A stretch of DNA of 64,000 nt from Sporosarcina sp. FSL W8-0480 (GTDB taxonomy: Bacteria; Bacillota; Bacilli; Bacillales_A; Planococcaceae). The DNA lies in contig NZ_CP150166.1 of assembly GCF_037963765.1 (NCBI RefSeq), forward strand, positions 1,309,501-1,373,500, read 5' to 3'. The notes under the pieces are model-generated. The model did not search any database. It saw only the letters and a program-made list of their open reading frames with translations, and was not told the origin of the DNA. Each line of letters begins with the position of its first letter. The first letter of the stretch is position 1. The position numbers were made by a program, and so were the translations under genes. Shown piece after piece: positions 47,789 through 56,046 of this stretch.

Positions 47789-48653
47789 AGTGATCAATTC
47801 CTTTCTTTGTGTACAGCATAATATCTTCAAGTGTCGGCTTTTCAAAAATGACTGTCTCTCCGAAAATGCCCGCTGTGCGCTGTTTATTCGCCGTCAAAGC
47901 CTCGAATCCACGATTGGATCTCCTGATTCCTATAAATTCTTGTTCCGTATCGCGATCCAATAAATCCATTTCACCTTTTACAATCGCATAGTCTTCCTCG
48001 ATTTTATAATGCTCTTTCGTGAAAATATGCCGGCCATTATGGATGAACGTAATATAATCCGCAATTCGGTCCAAGTCGGTCGTAATATGCGACGAAAAGA
48101 AAATCGTCTTTTCATCATCCTGCATGAGTTCATGGAGGATATCCAATAGCTCCCTACGAAATATTGGGTCTAACCCGGATGTCGGTTCATCCATGATGAT
48201 CAACTCAGCGTGATGGGATAGTGCAAAGGTCAAGGAAGCTTTCATCATCATTCCTTTTGAAAACGTCTTGATCTGTTTCTTCATCGGCAATTCAAATAGG
48301 TTGATATAATGATTAAAAAGGGTATCGTCCCAATTTCTGTAGGCAGGTTTTATGATTTTCTTCATCTCTGAGAGCGTTATATTCTCGTATAGAATATTGT
48401 TATCATATACAAAGCCAATTCGTTGTTTGATTTCTTTTTCATGGTTTTTATAGTTCAAACCAAAGAGCGAAATCTCACCGCTGTCCGGTTGCAATAAATT
48501 CATGATCATCTTGATCGTTGTGGATTTACCCACGCCGTTTCCACCGATGAATCCTGTAACGAAGCCCCTCTTCACTGAAAGTGAAAAATCTTTCAGCTCA
48601 AACCCTTTGAACGTCTTATTTACATTTCGCAATTCAATTACGTTTTCCATCAT
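47769..48653 (-). CDS. ABC transporter ATP-binding protein
   Basis: 294 residues. Walker A GGNGVGKST near residue 36, Q-loop in QRIGFV, signature KTFSKGMMMK (variant of LSGGQ), Walker B ELIIMDEPTSGLDP, and switch His in FFSSH. ATG 48653 overlaps the GntR stop (ATGA), and ATG 48650 is an alternative. With the permease it forms an exporter controlled by the GntR protein. Confidence 0.92.
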   Translation of the reverse strand: MMENVIELRNVNKTFKGFELKDFSLSVKRGFVTGFIGGNGVGKSTTIKMIMNLLQPDSGEISLFGLNYKNHEKEIKQRIGFVYDNNILYENITLSEMKKIIKPAYRNWDDTLFNHYINLFELPMKKQIKTFSKGMMMKASLTFALSHHAELIIMDEPTSGLDPIFRRELLDILHELMQDDEKTIFFSSHITTDLDRIADYITFIHNGRHIFTKEHYKIEEDYAIVKGEMDLLDRDTEQEFIGIRRSNRGFEALTANKQRTAGIFGETVIFEKPTLEDIMLYTKKGIDHYAASHS

Positions 48654-49027
48654 GTCTCCTCCTTATATAACAAGGTTAGTAATTCTTGTAATTCCGCTAA
48701 TCCGACCCCTATTTCCTTGCTGTTCACAATGGCGGATTGTAACTGTTCTTCAATGACTTTCATTTTCCGTTCAAGAATCATTTCATTATTTTGCTCTGAT
48801 ACGAATGACCCTTTACCAACAATCGAATAAATAAATCCGTTTTTCTCAAGCTCTTCATACGCCCGTTTTGTCGTGATGACGCTTATATCCAAGTCTTTCG
48901 CTAACTGGCGCATCGATGGCAGCGCCTCTCCTTCCCGTAATTCATTCGTCAAAATATGTTTCTTAATCTGCACATAAATCTGTTCGTAGATTGGATCCTT
49001 TGAAGTGTTGGAAATGATAATTTGCAT
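48650..49027 (-). CDS. GntR family regulator, YtrA subfamily
   Basis: 125 residues. N-terminal winged helix with IYEQIYVQIKKHI, LPSMRQLAKDLDISVITTKRAYEEL, and a short C-terminal dimer helix, the YtrA pattern. First gene of the operon; its operator is probably the palindrome at 49050. YtrA-type repressors in Bacillus respond to envelope-active antibiotics. Confidence 0.9.
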   Translation of the reverse strand: MQIIISNTSKDPIYEQIYVQIKKHILTNELREGEALPSMRQLAKDLDISVITTKRAYEELEKNGFIYSIVGKGSFVSEQNNEMILERKMKVIEEQLQSAIVNSKEIGVGLAELQELLTLLYKEET

Positions 49028-49049
49028 AAAAAAACCTCTTCCTTACTAT

Positions 49050-49074
49050 AGTGTGTATACACGTTATATACACT
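49050..49074 (-). promoter_or_regulatory. Putative YtrA-type operator
   Basis: AGTGTG, 13 bases, TACACT, and an almost perfect larger palindrome AGTGTGTATA ... TTATATACACT. It lies 23 bases upstream of the GntR start. As I recall, B. subtilis YtrA binds AGTGTA-N13-TACACT, a close match. Confidence 0.65.
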
Positions 49075-49115
49075 ATATACAATACGAGAGTAATGTGCAA
49101 GTGGAATTTGAAATT

Positions 49116-49256
49116 TAAAGGTACCTGTGCGCCGAACAATTCAATTTATTCACTACAATTGCATGGTTATTCATTTGAAGGTGCGGTGGAATAATAGTCA
49201 GTGAATATTTATTCAAATTTTATGAATAATCATGAATGTTTCTTGCACAGGTACCT
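49116..49256. repeat. REPIN-like inverted-end element R4 (type I), identical to R3
   Basis: 141 bp identical to R3 and in direct orientation, so the GntR-ABC operon (47173-49115) is framed by perfect direct repeats. Confidence 0.92.
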
Positions 49257-49321
49257 CGCATGAGTTGGGGATTTGTCATGAAAACTGACATATATTCATA
49301 TAATATATTTGGGGTGGAAAA

Positions 49322-49759
49322 ATGCCGAGAATCAAATATCGGGAAAATGATGTTGACCTGATGGCGAGGATGATGAGGGCGGAAGCTGAAGGTGAAGGCA
49401 ATCAGGGGATGTTGTATGTAGGGAATGTAATTGTTAACAGGGCCGTGGCGGATTGCTTGGACTTTAGGGATGTAAGGACGATCAACGATGTTATTTTTCA
49501 AGTGCAAGGAAATAATTATTCCTTTGAAGCCGTTCAAAAGGGGAATTTGTTTTATGAACGAGCGAGATCTAATGAAAAAAGATTAGCGAGGCAGAATTTG
49601 GAGTATTGGCGACAGCATCCAGCGAGATTCGCCCTTTGGTACTTCAATCCTTACGGACCTTGTCCGCCGACCTGGTATGGGCAACCTTTTACAGGACAAT
49701 TTAAAGCCCACTGTTTCTATGAACCTGCAGCGGGTACGTGTGAAAGTGTTTATAGTTAG
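49322..49759 (+). CDS. cwlJ: Spore cortex/cell wall hydrolase CwlJ
   Basis: 145 residues, no signal peptide, consisting only of the hydrolase domain: VDLMARMMRAEAEGEGNQGM with the catalytic Glu, VGNVIVNRA, and the CwlJ-type end FKAHCFYEPAAGTCESVYS. Length and ends agree with B. subtilis CwlJ, which degrades cortex during germination with GerQ. GGGGTGG precedes ATG 49322. gerQ is not in the window. Confidence 0.9.
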   Translation: MPRIKYRENDVDLMARMMRAEAEGEGNQGMLYVGNVIVNRAVADCLDFRDVRTINDVIFQVQGNNYSFEAVQKGNLFYERARSNEKRLARQNLEYWRQHPARFALWYFNPYGPCPPTWYGQPFTGQFKAHCFYEPAAGTCESVYS

Positions 49760-49780
49760 TCTTATCGGTGAAATTACATT

Positions 49781-49818
49781 AACCCTTTTCGAGTCAATTG
49801 ACTTGAAAAGGGTTTTTT
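49781..49818 (+). terminator. Rho-independent terminator after cwlJ
   Basis: AACCCTTTTC pairs with GAAAAGGGTT, inner stem AGTCAATTGACT, then TTTT. Confidence 0.88.
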
Positions 49819-49830
49819 AGTTGGGAATTG

Positions 49831-49985
49831 TAAAGGTGCCTGTGCGTCACACAATAGAGAATATTCATTGATTATACATGAATTTCAAATAAGGATATAG
49901 TAAGCAATGTGTTTTAGTTTGAACTTGCTGTATTATTATGCATATAGCTAAATTATCATAAATGTGTGTTGCACAGGTACCTTTA
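49831..49985. repeat. REPIN-like inverted-end element R5 (type II)
   Basis: About 155 bp, ends TAAAGGTGCCTGTGC and GCACAGGTACCTTTA. Interior is of type II: CACACAATAGAGAATATTCA at the left and ATCATAAATGTGTGTTGC at the right. An extra end fragment AGGTACCTTA follows at 49993. Confidence 0.85.
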
Positions 49986-50019
49986 AAAAAAGAGGTACCT
50001 TAAAAGAAAAGTCTCTCCG

Positions 50020-52623
50020 TTATCTCCTCACAAACAACAGTTTAAACCACTGATTCACGATGAATGGCATTATCGACAAACTATAGATGAGCAATAGTTG
50101 TGTGCTGCTTAACGTGGCGACTTTGAAAACGCCTGAAAGTGACGGGATGAGCAGGACGGCGTGCAAACTTATGAATCCAATGATGAACGCGTACCATGTG
50201 TACTTGTTTGAAAAGACGCCGATTGTAAAGATGGATTCCTTCGATCTGGAGTTAAACCCATGAACCAGTCGGGACAAGCATAACGTCGCGAACGCCATTG
50301 TGCTTGCTGTTACGACATCTCCTGTTTCGAGTCCCGTCCGAAAAGCGATGATGGTGGCGACGGCGATTAGGATTCCTTCCATAACAACCCGGGCCGTAAA
50401 CACTTTCGTTAATAAAGGTGTGTGGATATCCCTTGGCTTGTCCTTCATCGCTCTCTTGTTATGCGGCTCAAATCCGATTGCAATCGCAGGAAGGCTGTCG
50501 GTCAGCAAGTTGATGAATAACAGGTGCACTGGCGCGAAGGGGACGGGTAGTCCTAACACTGTCGCGTAGAGTACGACAAAAATCGCCCCTGCATTTCCTG
50601 ATAATAAAAAGAGAATGGAGTTTTTGATATTCGTGTAGATGCCTCGTCCATTCGAAATCGCTTTGATGATCGTTGAAAAGTTATCATCCGTCAACACCAT
50701 GGAGGACGCGTCTTTTGCCACTTCCGTTCCGGTGATTCCCATTGCCACACCGATATCGGCCTTCTTCAAGGCGGGCCCATCGTTCACGCCATCCCCTGTC
50801 ATTGCGACAACATGTCCTTTTTCCTGATAGGCATTCACAATCCGCATTTTATGTTCCGGTGTGACACGGGCAAAAACGGAAAAATCTTCAATCCGATCCC
50901 GAAGCTCTTCCCGAGTCAATTTTTCAATTTCGTGGCCTTCGATCGCTTCGGAAGGATCATTTAAAATCCCGATTTGCTTCGCGATGGACATTGCTGTTAT
51001 TTTATGATCGCCCGTAATCATGACAGGCTTAATCCCAGCTTGAATGCAGCTTTCAACCGCTGCTCTCGATTCTTTTCTTGGGGGATCCATGATTGCGAAC
51101 AATCCCATGAATGTAAGACCGATTTCATCCCTAACATCAATAGGGCGGTTGCTCCTTCGTTCTTTATAGGCAATCGCCAACACTCGTAATCCGTCTTCGG
51201 AAAAGGTTCGGTTAACCTCTTCGATTTTTCTACGGTGTTCATCCGTCATCGTCACAATCCCTTTTGAGGTCTCGATTTTGACGATTTTCGGCAGGAGGAC
51301 ATCGACCGCTCCTTTTGTAATCATGACGGTTTGATTACCCATGTCATTCAAAGTGCTCATAAGCTTTCGATCGGAATCAAAAGGAAGTTCCGCCACCCGT
51401 GGATGATGCTTCCTGACAAGCAATTCATCAAAAAGGAGCTGTCTCCCTAACTTCACAAGCGCCATTTCAGTAGGGTCACCGATCTCTTTTTCATTCTGAC
51501 TTAACGCATCGTTGCAGAGCAGTGCCTGTAGAAGGAGTTTCTTTTGAATCGGATGTTCCGGATGTAATTGATCGTGCGGAATGACTTTTTCGTCTACATA
51601 CACATGCTGAACTATCATTTTATTCTCAGTCAACGTCCCGGTTTTATCGGAACAAATGACCGATACGCTGCCTAAACTTTCAACGGCATACAACTTCCGG
51701 ATAATCGCGTTTTCCTTCGCCATTTTCCGGGTTCCGAACGCCAATACAATCGTCACAATCGAACTAAGGGCTTCAGGGATTGCTGCAACAGCGAGCGAAA
51801 CAGCGAACATGAATGACTCGACCAATTCACGGCCACGAATGAGGTCGATCGTGAAAATTGCTACGCAGATCATCGTAATTCCAAGCGCCAACTTTTCCCC
51901 GAAGTGATCCAGGCTTATTTGGAGAGGGGTTTTCTTTTCCTTTGCAGTATCCAATAAATTCGCGATCTTCCCGATTTCGGTCTCCATCCCGATTGCAGTA
52001 ACGGCGACAAGTCCACGTCCATTCGTGACAAAGCTGCCGGCGAACACCATATTGTTCTGATCGGCAATCGTTTCATGTGCTTCACCAAGCGGCGCTGAGC
52101 TTTTTGCCACCGCCAAGGATTCACCGGTCAGCGAACTTTCATTAATATGCAAATTGAAGGATTCAATTACTCGTCCATCAGCGCTTATGAAATCGCCGGC
52201 CTCAAGCAACAGTAAATCCCCGACAATAATATCTTCCGAATCAATCTCAATGAGCTGGTTGTTCCGCATCACTTTTGCAGTGGGGGAGGACAACGCCTTT
52301 AAATTCTCCAATGACTGTTCCGCCTTCGCATGTTGAACAGTCCCCAATATTGCATTCACAATAACGACAAGCAGTATAACAATCGTGCTTTCGACTTCTC
52401 CTAACAGAAATGAAACAAAAGCGGCGACCAACAAAATGATGACTAACAAATCCTTGAACTGACCAAAGAAAACAGCTATGGAGCTCGTCCTCTTTCCCTC
52501 CGTCAATTCATTGTAGCCATACTTGTCCCGCCGCATCTCCACATCATCGTCATTTAAACCATGCGGAGTCACCTCGAGTGACTTCATGACCTCATCCGCA
52601 GACAGTCGGTGATAGGCTAACAT
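50020..52623 (-). CDS. Calcium-translocating P-type ATPase (SERCA/PMCA type)
   Basis: 867 residues. Cation_ATPase_N start, actuator TGES in SSLTGESLAVAKSS, phosphorylation DKTGTLTE near 330, ATP-binding KGAVDVL, hinge TGDGVNDGPALKKADIGVAMG, and membrane PEAL and NLLTDSLPA motifs. Exports Ca2+ across the membrane; resembles B. subtilis YloB. GGAGGGGG before ATG 52623. A leader hairpin GGACAACC/GGTTGCCC lies upstream. Confidence 0.92.
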   Translation of the reverse strand: MLAYHRLSADEVMKSLEVTPHGLNDDDVEMRRDKYGYNELTEGKRTSSIAVFFGQFKDLLVIILLVAAFVSFLLGEVESTIVILLVVIVNAILGTVQHAKAEQSLENLKALSSPTAKVMRNNQLIEIDSEDIIVGDLLLLEAGDFISADGRVIESFNLHINESSLTGESLAVAKSSAPLGEAHETIADQNNMVFAGSFVTNGRGLVAVTAIGMETEIGKIANLLDTAKEKKTPLQISLDHFGEKLALGITMICVAIFTIDLIRGRELVESFMFAVSLAVAAIPEALSSIVTIVLAFGTRKMAKENAIIRKLYAVESLGSVSVICSDKTGTLTENKMIVQHVYVDEKVIPHDQLHPEHPIQKKLLLQALLCNDALSQNEKEIGDPTEMALVKLGRQLLFDELLVRKHHPRVAELPFDSDRKLMSTLNDMGNQTVMITKGAVDVLLPKIVKIETSKGIVTMTDEHRRKIEEVNRTFSEDGLRVLAIAYKERRSNRPIDVRDEIGLTFMGLFAIMDPPRKESRAAVESCIQAGIKPVMITGDHKITAMSIAKQIGILNDPSEAIEGHEIEKLTREELRDRIEDFSVFARVTPEHKMRIVNAYQEKGHVVAMTGDGVNDGPALKKADIGVAMGITGTEVAKDASSMVLTDDNFSTIIKAISNGRGIYTNIKNSILFLLSGNAGAIFVVLYATVLGLPVPFAPVHLLFINLLTDSLPAIAIGFEPHNKRAMKDKPRDIHTPLLTKVFTARVVMEGILIAVATIIAFRTGLETGDVVTASTMAFATLCLSRLVHGFNSRSKESIFTIGVFSNKYTWYAFIIGFISLHAVLLIPSLSGVFKVATLSSTQLLLIYSLSIMPFIVNQWFKLLFVRR

Positions 52624-52756
52624 CCAATTCCCCCTCCAGTCGAAAAACCATATCGGGCAACCCCAAAAGGTTGTCCAATCTTCGGTATCATCCTATGCAG
52701 GCGGTCGTGGTTCGTATTCCAAGGATTGTAAGAGGATTGTAAAGAGAATGTGATTG
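52624..52756. other. Upstream region of the Ca2+-ATPase gene
   Basis: On the minus strand it has the ribosome site and a hairpin GGACAACC-TTTTGG-GGTTGCCC at about 52653-52676. No clear -35/-10 pair is found. With element R6 and about 130 featureless AT-rich bases it makes up the 425-base gap before the VanZ-like gene. Confidence 0.4.
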
Positions 52757-52913
52757 TAAAGGTGCCTGTGCAGCACACAATAGAGAATATTCACCGTAAA
52801 TGTATAATGTAAAACCTTGAATGTTGTATCTATGATGTTTTAATATTGTTCATTCGCATTTTTATTCAAACTAATGAATTACCATAAATGTGTCTTGCAC
52901 AGGCACCTTTACA
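52757..52913. repeat. REPIN-like inverted-end element R6 (type II)
   Basis: 157 bp, ends TAAAGGTGCCTGTGCA and TGCACAGGCACCTTTA. Interior blocks CACACAATAGAGAATATTCA, CCTTGAATGTTG and ACCATAAATGTGTCTTGC match R7. A further end piece AAAGGTACC follows at 52914. Confidence 0.88.
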
Positions 52914-53048
52914 AAGGTACCAATGCTAAGTTGTGGGAGTTTAAAAAACTATGATTATCTGCATAATTGCTTTAAAATATAATTTTCGTCGACTAATTCA
53001 TATAATGGGCAGCTCGAAAAAAGTATATTTGTAGACTGGAGAAGTAAT

Positions 53049-53627
53049 GTGCAAATGATACAACAACTAAAAAATAAAAAGAAACTTCTATCTATACTCT
53101 TAGGTGTATATGTAGCTATATTGGTATACTTTATGTTTTTCGGATTTGGACGTCCGCAGATTGTAGGGTCCCAAGAATATCGATATTCGTTAATACCTCT
53201 TCGAATTCCCTTGTGGCTCCCAAAACATTTTTCAATTGATATTATTAAACTCTGGATCTTTGCTCTTGGTAATCTTATAGCATTTATTCCGTTTGGTATA
53301 CTTGTGCCAATAGTATTTGAACATCACTTTAAAACATATGCTAAGTTGATTACCTTATTTGTGTCTTTTATTCTATGTATGGAAATTGTTCAACTAATAA
53401 CTTATTTAGGAAGCTTTGATGTTGAGGATATTATTATAAATACAATGGGTGCAACAATTGGCTTTTGCTCATATAAAATAAGCGAACGTATGAATACTTC
53501 GAAAAAGTATTGGGTTTCTATGGGATTGTCCATAACGGGGTTAACTTTGCTGATGTTCCTTATTGCGTGGATATTTAACAATACAATCACACCATATCTT
53601 GAAAAGACATTTGGCTTTTGGTTTTAA
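53049..53627 (+). CDS. VanZ family membrane protein
   Basis: 192 residues with about five membrane helices; GNLIAFIPFGILVPIVF and SFDVEDIIINTMGATIGF are the VanZ-domain motifs. VanZ in enterococci gives low-level teicoplanin resistance; most homologues are uncharacterised. GTG 53049 is the start with GGAG 7 bases upstream; ATG 53055 is possible. Confidence 0.85.
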   Translation: MQMIQQLKNKKKLLSILLGVYVAILVYFMFFGFGRPQIVGSQEYRYSLIPLRIPLWLPKHFSIDIIKLWIFALGNLIAFIPFGILVPIVFEHHFKTYAKLITLFVSFILCMEIVQLITYLGSFDVEDIIINTMGATIGFCSYKISERMNTSKKYWVSMGLSITGLTLLMFLIAWIFNNTITPYLEKTFGFWF

Positions 53628-53674
53628 AAAGGCGGTATCTGTGGGTTTTGGATAACCACAGATACCGCCTTTTA
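53626..53674. terminator. Strong bidirectional terminator after the VanZ-like gene
   Basis: AAAAGGCGGTATCTGTGG pairs perfectly with CCACAGATACCGCCTTTT. It overlaps the VanZ stop codon and also ends the remnant on the minus strand. Confidence 0.92.
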
Positions 53675-53677
53675 GGA

Positions 53678-53860
53678 TTATGAGGATTTATTTGTTTGTT
53701 CTGCATATCGTTTAAAATTATCTAATATCGCTTGCCATCCTTGTCGTTACAGACCTTTTCCACTGGTGCCTGGATCGATGCTTCAATTGTGATTTCCTCA
53801 AATGCTCCATTTGTCTCACCTTTAAATGTATTTAGTTCTACGTTACCTATGATTAACTTC
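53678..53860 (-). pseudogene. SRPBCC gene remnant with internal deletion
   Basis: Minus strand. One frame reads FEEITIEASIQAPVEKV, the usual N-terminus of an SRPBCC/AHSA1 protein; it breaks at about 53748 and another frame immediately gives GWQAILDNFKRYAEQTNKSS and TAA (53678-53680), the usual C-terminus. The central 100 or so residues are missing, so this is a deletion remnant, not a simple frameshift. An intact relative is at 31678. Confidence 0.65.
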
Positions 53861-53956
53861 CACCAGTATTATAAACCTTTGAATTTTATTGAGCGAATAA
53901 TCCAATTAAGTAAATTGCCAAGTATTTGCATCAAGCTTTATTCATCCCTCTACTAA

Positions 53957-54892
53957 TTATGCCTTCTCCCAATTCACAGGCGGCTTATTGAGTTGCGGAG
54001 GAATGCCTAACTCCTTTGATGCAGCAAAGATAAATTCTCTCCTGAAAAAGTAACTTCGACTCATAACAATTTTTCCATTTTCAATCTCTTGGTACTGAAT
54101 ATCATGGATAAGTGGGCCATTTTCTGATTCTGATAGAACGACAATGACTGGCCTACCCCATAGTATATATTGTTTCGCTTTGTGGCCAGGCAATCCAAAT
54201 TGTAATGACCCATTTCGAATTTCATCCTTCGTAGTTTCAAGAAAACCAAGGGAGGCTTCATAATGGGGTTGGTCGCTGAATAATTCAAGAAGACCTTCCA
54301 CATCGCCATCAGCTATTGCCTTTAAATATGTCTGGATGACTTGATGTTCACTTTCAGTAGGCTCCGTTTTCGACCTATTTCCCTCAGGCATATCCTTCAG
54401 CTTATTCTTCATCCTTCTTGTTGCAGCATACACAGCAGTTGGTGTTGTTTTTATGATACTTGCCACTTCGTCTGCATTGAATTGGAAGATCTCCTTTAAG
54501 AGAAAGACAGCAGTTTGCTTAGGAGTGAAAAGGTAAAACAGCTGTTCCAAGGCCTCTTCAAGCTCCAGATGATCAGAAAAATCGGCTGTAGGCAAATCAT
54601 CTTCAGACAACGTTCCAAGGTTTCGCTTTTCTCTACGACAATGGTCAATCCATGTATTTGTCGCAATACGATAAAGATATGATTTGAGATTTGTAACATG
54701 CCACCGTTGATATAAACTCCCCATCGTCTTTAACATCGTTTCCTGATAAAGATCCTCACCATCCCACGGAGAACCCGTCAAATAGCGACAATACTTCCAT
54801 AATCCATCTCCCAAATCCGCAATGACTGTTTCGAATTCCTTTTGAAATTCCCGCGACAGCTCAATAACCTGATTAACTTTCTGTTCACCCAA
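53957..54892 (-). CDS. ECF-like sigma factor with C-terminal SnoaL-type domain
   Basis: 311 residues. Region 2 at about 20-85 (GEDLYQETMLKTMGSLYQRW, SYLYRIATNTWIDHCRREKR), region 4 at about 120-170 (LKEIFQFNADEVASIIKTTPTAVYAATRRMKNKL), then a SnoaL/NTF2-like domain at about 185-300. The fused domain is typical of the SigJ/ECF41 kind and usually replaces an anti-sigma factor. TTG 54892 with AAAGGGGG upstream. Regulon unknown. Confidence 0.85.
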   Translation of the reverse strand: MGEQKVNQVIELSREFQKEFETVIADLGDGLWKYCRYLTGSPWDGEDLYQETMLKTMGSLYQRWHVTNLKSYLYRIATNTWIDHCRREKRNLGTLSEDDLPTADFSDHLELEEALEQLFYLFTPKQTAVFLLKEIFQFNADEVASIIKTTPTAVYAATRRMKNKLKDMPEGNRSKTEPTESEHQVIQTYLKAIADGDVEGLLELFSDQPHYEASLGFLETTKDEIRNGSLQFGLPGHKAKQYILWGRPVIVVLSESENGPLIHDIQYQEIENGKIVMSRSYFFRREFIFAASKELGIPPQLNKPPVNWEKA

Positions 54893-55031
54893 TGTATAGC
54901 CCCCTTTAGTTCCTTCATATGTATAACGAATAAGATGAGGAGAATTATACTAATTCCCATTAAAAATTTATCTTAGCACAATAAAGCCCTACAATTTTTG
55001 GTTGACAATCTATTTGCGGTTCTCACTTTAT

Positions 55032-55233
55032 GTAAAGGTGCCTGTGCAGCACACAATTGTAAAGGTGCCTGTGCAGCACACAATAGAGAATATTCATTGT
55101 GTATGCATAATAAAAAACCTTGAATGTTGCATCTACAAGGTTTTAATATTATATGTTTGCATTTTTATTCAAACTACTGAATTACCATAAATGTGTCTTG
55201 CACAGGCACCTTTACAAAGCAGGCACCTTTACA
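55032..55233. repeat. REPIN-like element R7 (type II) nested in the ends of another copy
   Basis: A full type II copy (about 55059-55216) is flanked on the left by a second left end (GTAAAGGTGCCTGTGCAGCA at 55032) and on the right by a second right end (GCAGGCACCTTTAC near 55219). This is what insertion of one copy into another, followed by loss of the outer core, would leave. Confidence 0.85.
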
Positions 55234-55245
55234 AAGGTATCTCAA

Positions 55246-55285
55246 CAAAAAAGGAGACACTCATTCACATGTGAATTGTGTCTCC
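55246..55285 (-). terminator. Terminator of the minus-strand small gene
   Basis: GGAGACAC pairs with GTGTCTCC, inner palindrome TTCACATGTGAA; the A run at 55246-55252 gives T on the minus strand. Confidence 0.8.
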
Positions 55286-55331
55286 GCATAGTTTATTTAT
55301 CGATGTTTTCTCCCCAACAACCGCTTATTAC

Positions 55332-55583
55332 TTATTCGACCCGTCGTTTGATTACTCTTTGCGCCATGATTGCTATTTTTTTTGCCTCAATTATTTCCTC
55401 TTTCGCAGCTCCCGTGAAAATTCCCGTTTCCAATAACCCAGTAAAAGCCTCAATTTTTTTATCAGCGAACACTAAAAGTTCTTCTGCGTTGATGTTCGGA
55501 TCATTTGCTAATTTCATTAATTCCCAAGCCTTTTGTAATGCCTTACTTGTTATGTTCACTGTAAAATCGAATTTCTTTTCCAT
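55332..55583 (-). CDS. Small helical hypothetical protein
   Basis: 83 residues from ATG 55583 (GGGGGGAT upstream), mostly predicted helix, charged, no membrane segment: MEKKFDFTVNITSKALQKAW opens it and KKIAIMAQRVIKRRVE ends it. Terminator downstream supports expression. Divergent from the next gene. Not recognised. Confidence 0.6.
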   Translation of the reverse strand: MEKKFDFTVNITSKALQKAWELMKLANDPNINAEELLVFADKKIEAFTGLLETGIFTGAAKEEIIEAKKIAIMAQRVIKRRVE

Positions 55584-55755
55584 CCTATCCCCCCGCATCT
55601 TGGTTGTTTTGTATTATATGCAGGGAGACTTAAAGGATGGGCAACTATATCTCCGTTCAGAAAGACAGGACGACAATGATTGTCCATTACAATTAAACAA
55701 TCACTCTTCGGTTTGCATACGATAACATTAGTATCGCGCAAAGGAAGTGAAAGAA

Positions 55756-55986
55756 ATGCCGAACGACCAGCTGCAAACGCTGCGCACAAAAAATCCGGAA
55801 GAAGGTTATAAATTAGCAGTTAAGCTCGCGCAAAAGGGGATCTTACTTACACAACCATCTGAGGAAATCAGAAAAATGTTACGTCCAGTTTATTCAACGA
55901 ATGCGGATAGTTTAATAGCAACCTCACACGTTATTGCCATACATTTTCAAACCGTTGCTTTTGCCAATAACTATTGGAATCAGTAA
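55756..55986 (+). CDS. Small hypothetical protein
   Basis: 76 residues from ATG 55756, with AAGGAAG 8 bases upstream. Contains KNPEEGYKLAVKLAQKGILL and PSEEIRKMLRPVY; no signal peptide or membrane helix. Divergently transcribed from 55583. Not recognised; short and without family support, so moderate confidence. Confidence 0.5.
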   Translation: MPNDQLQTLRTKNPEEGYKLAVKLAQKGILLTQPSEEIRKMLRPVYSTNADSLIATSHVIAIHFQTVAFANNYWNQ

Positions 55987-56046
55987 ATGATAAATCTTTG
56001 TTATGAAAGCACTGTAAAAAATAAGTAAAAGGGATTTATGGAATAT

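Noticed and set aside
47032..49256. Composite transposon
   Set aside because: The flanking repeats are identical but encode no transposase and lack insertion-sequence length; only recombination between them is suggested.
53732..53956. 74-codon open frame on the plus strand
   Set aside because: It is antisense to the SRPBCC remnant, whose minus-strand translation shows clear family motifs.
55332..55986. Toxin-antitoxin pair
   Set aside because: The two small genes are divergent, not in one operon, and neither shows a toxin or antitoxin motif.
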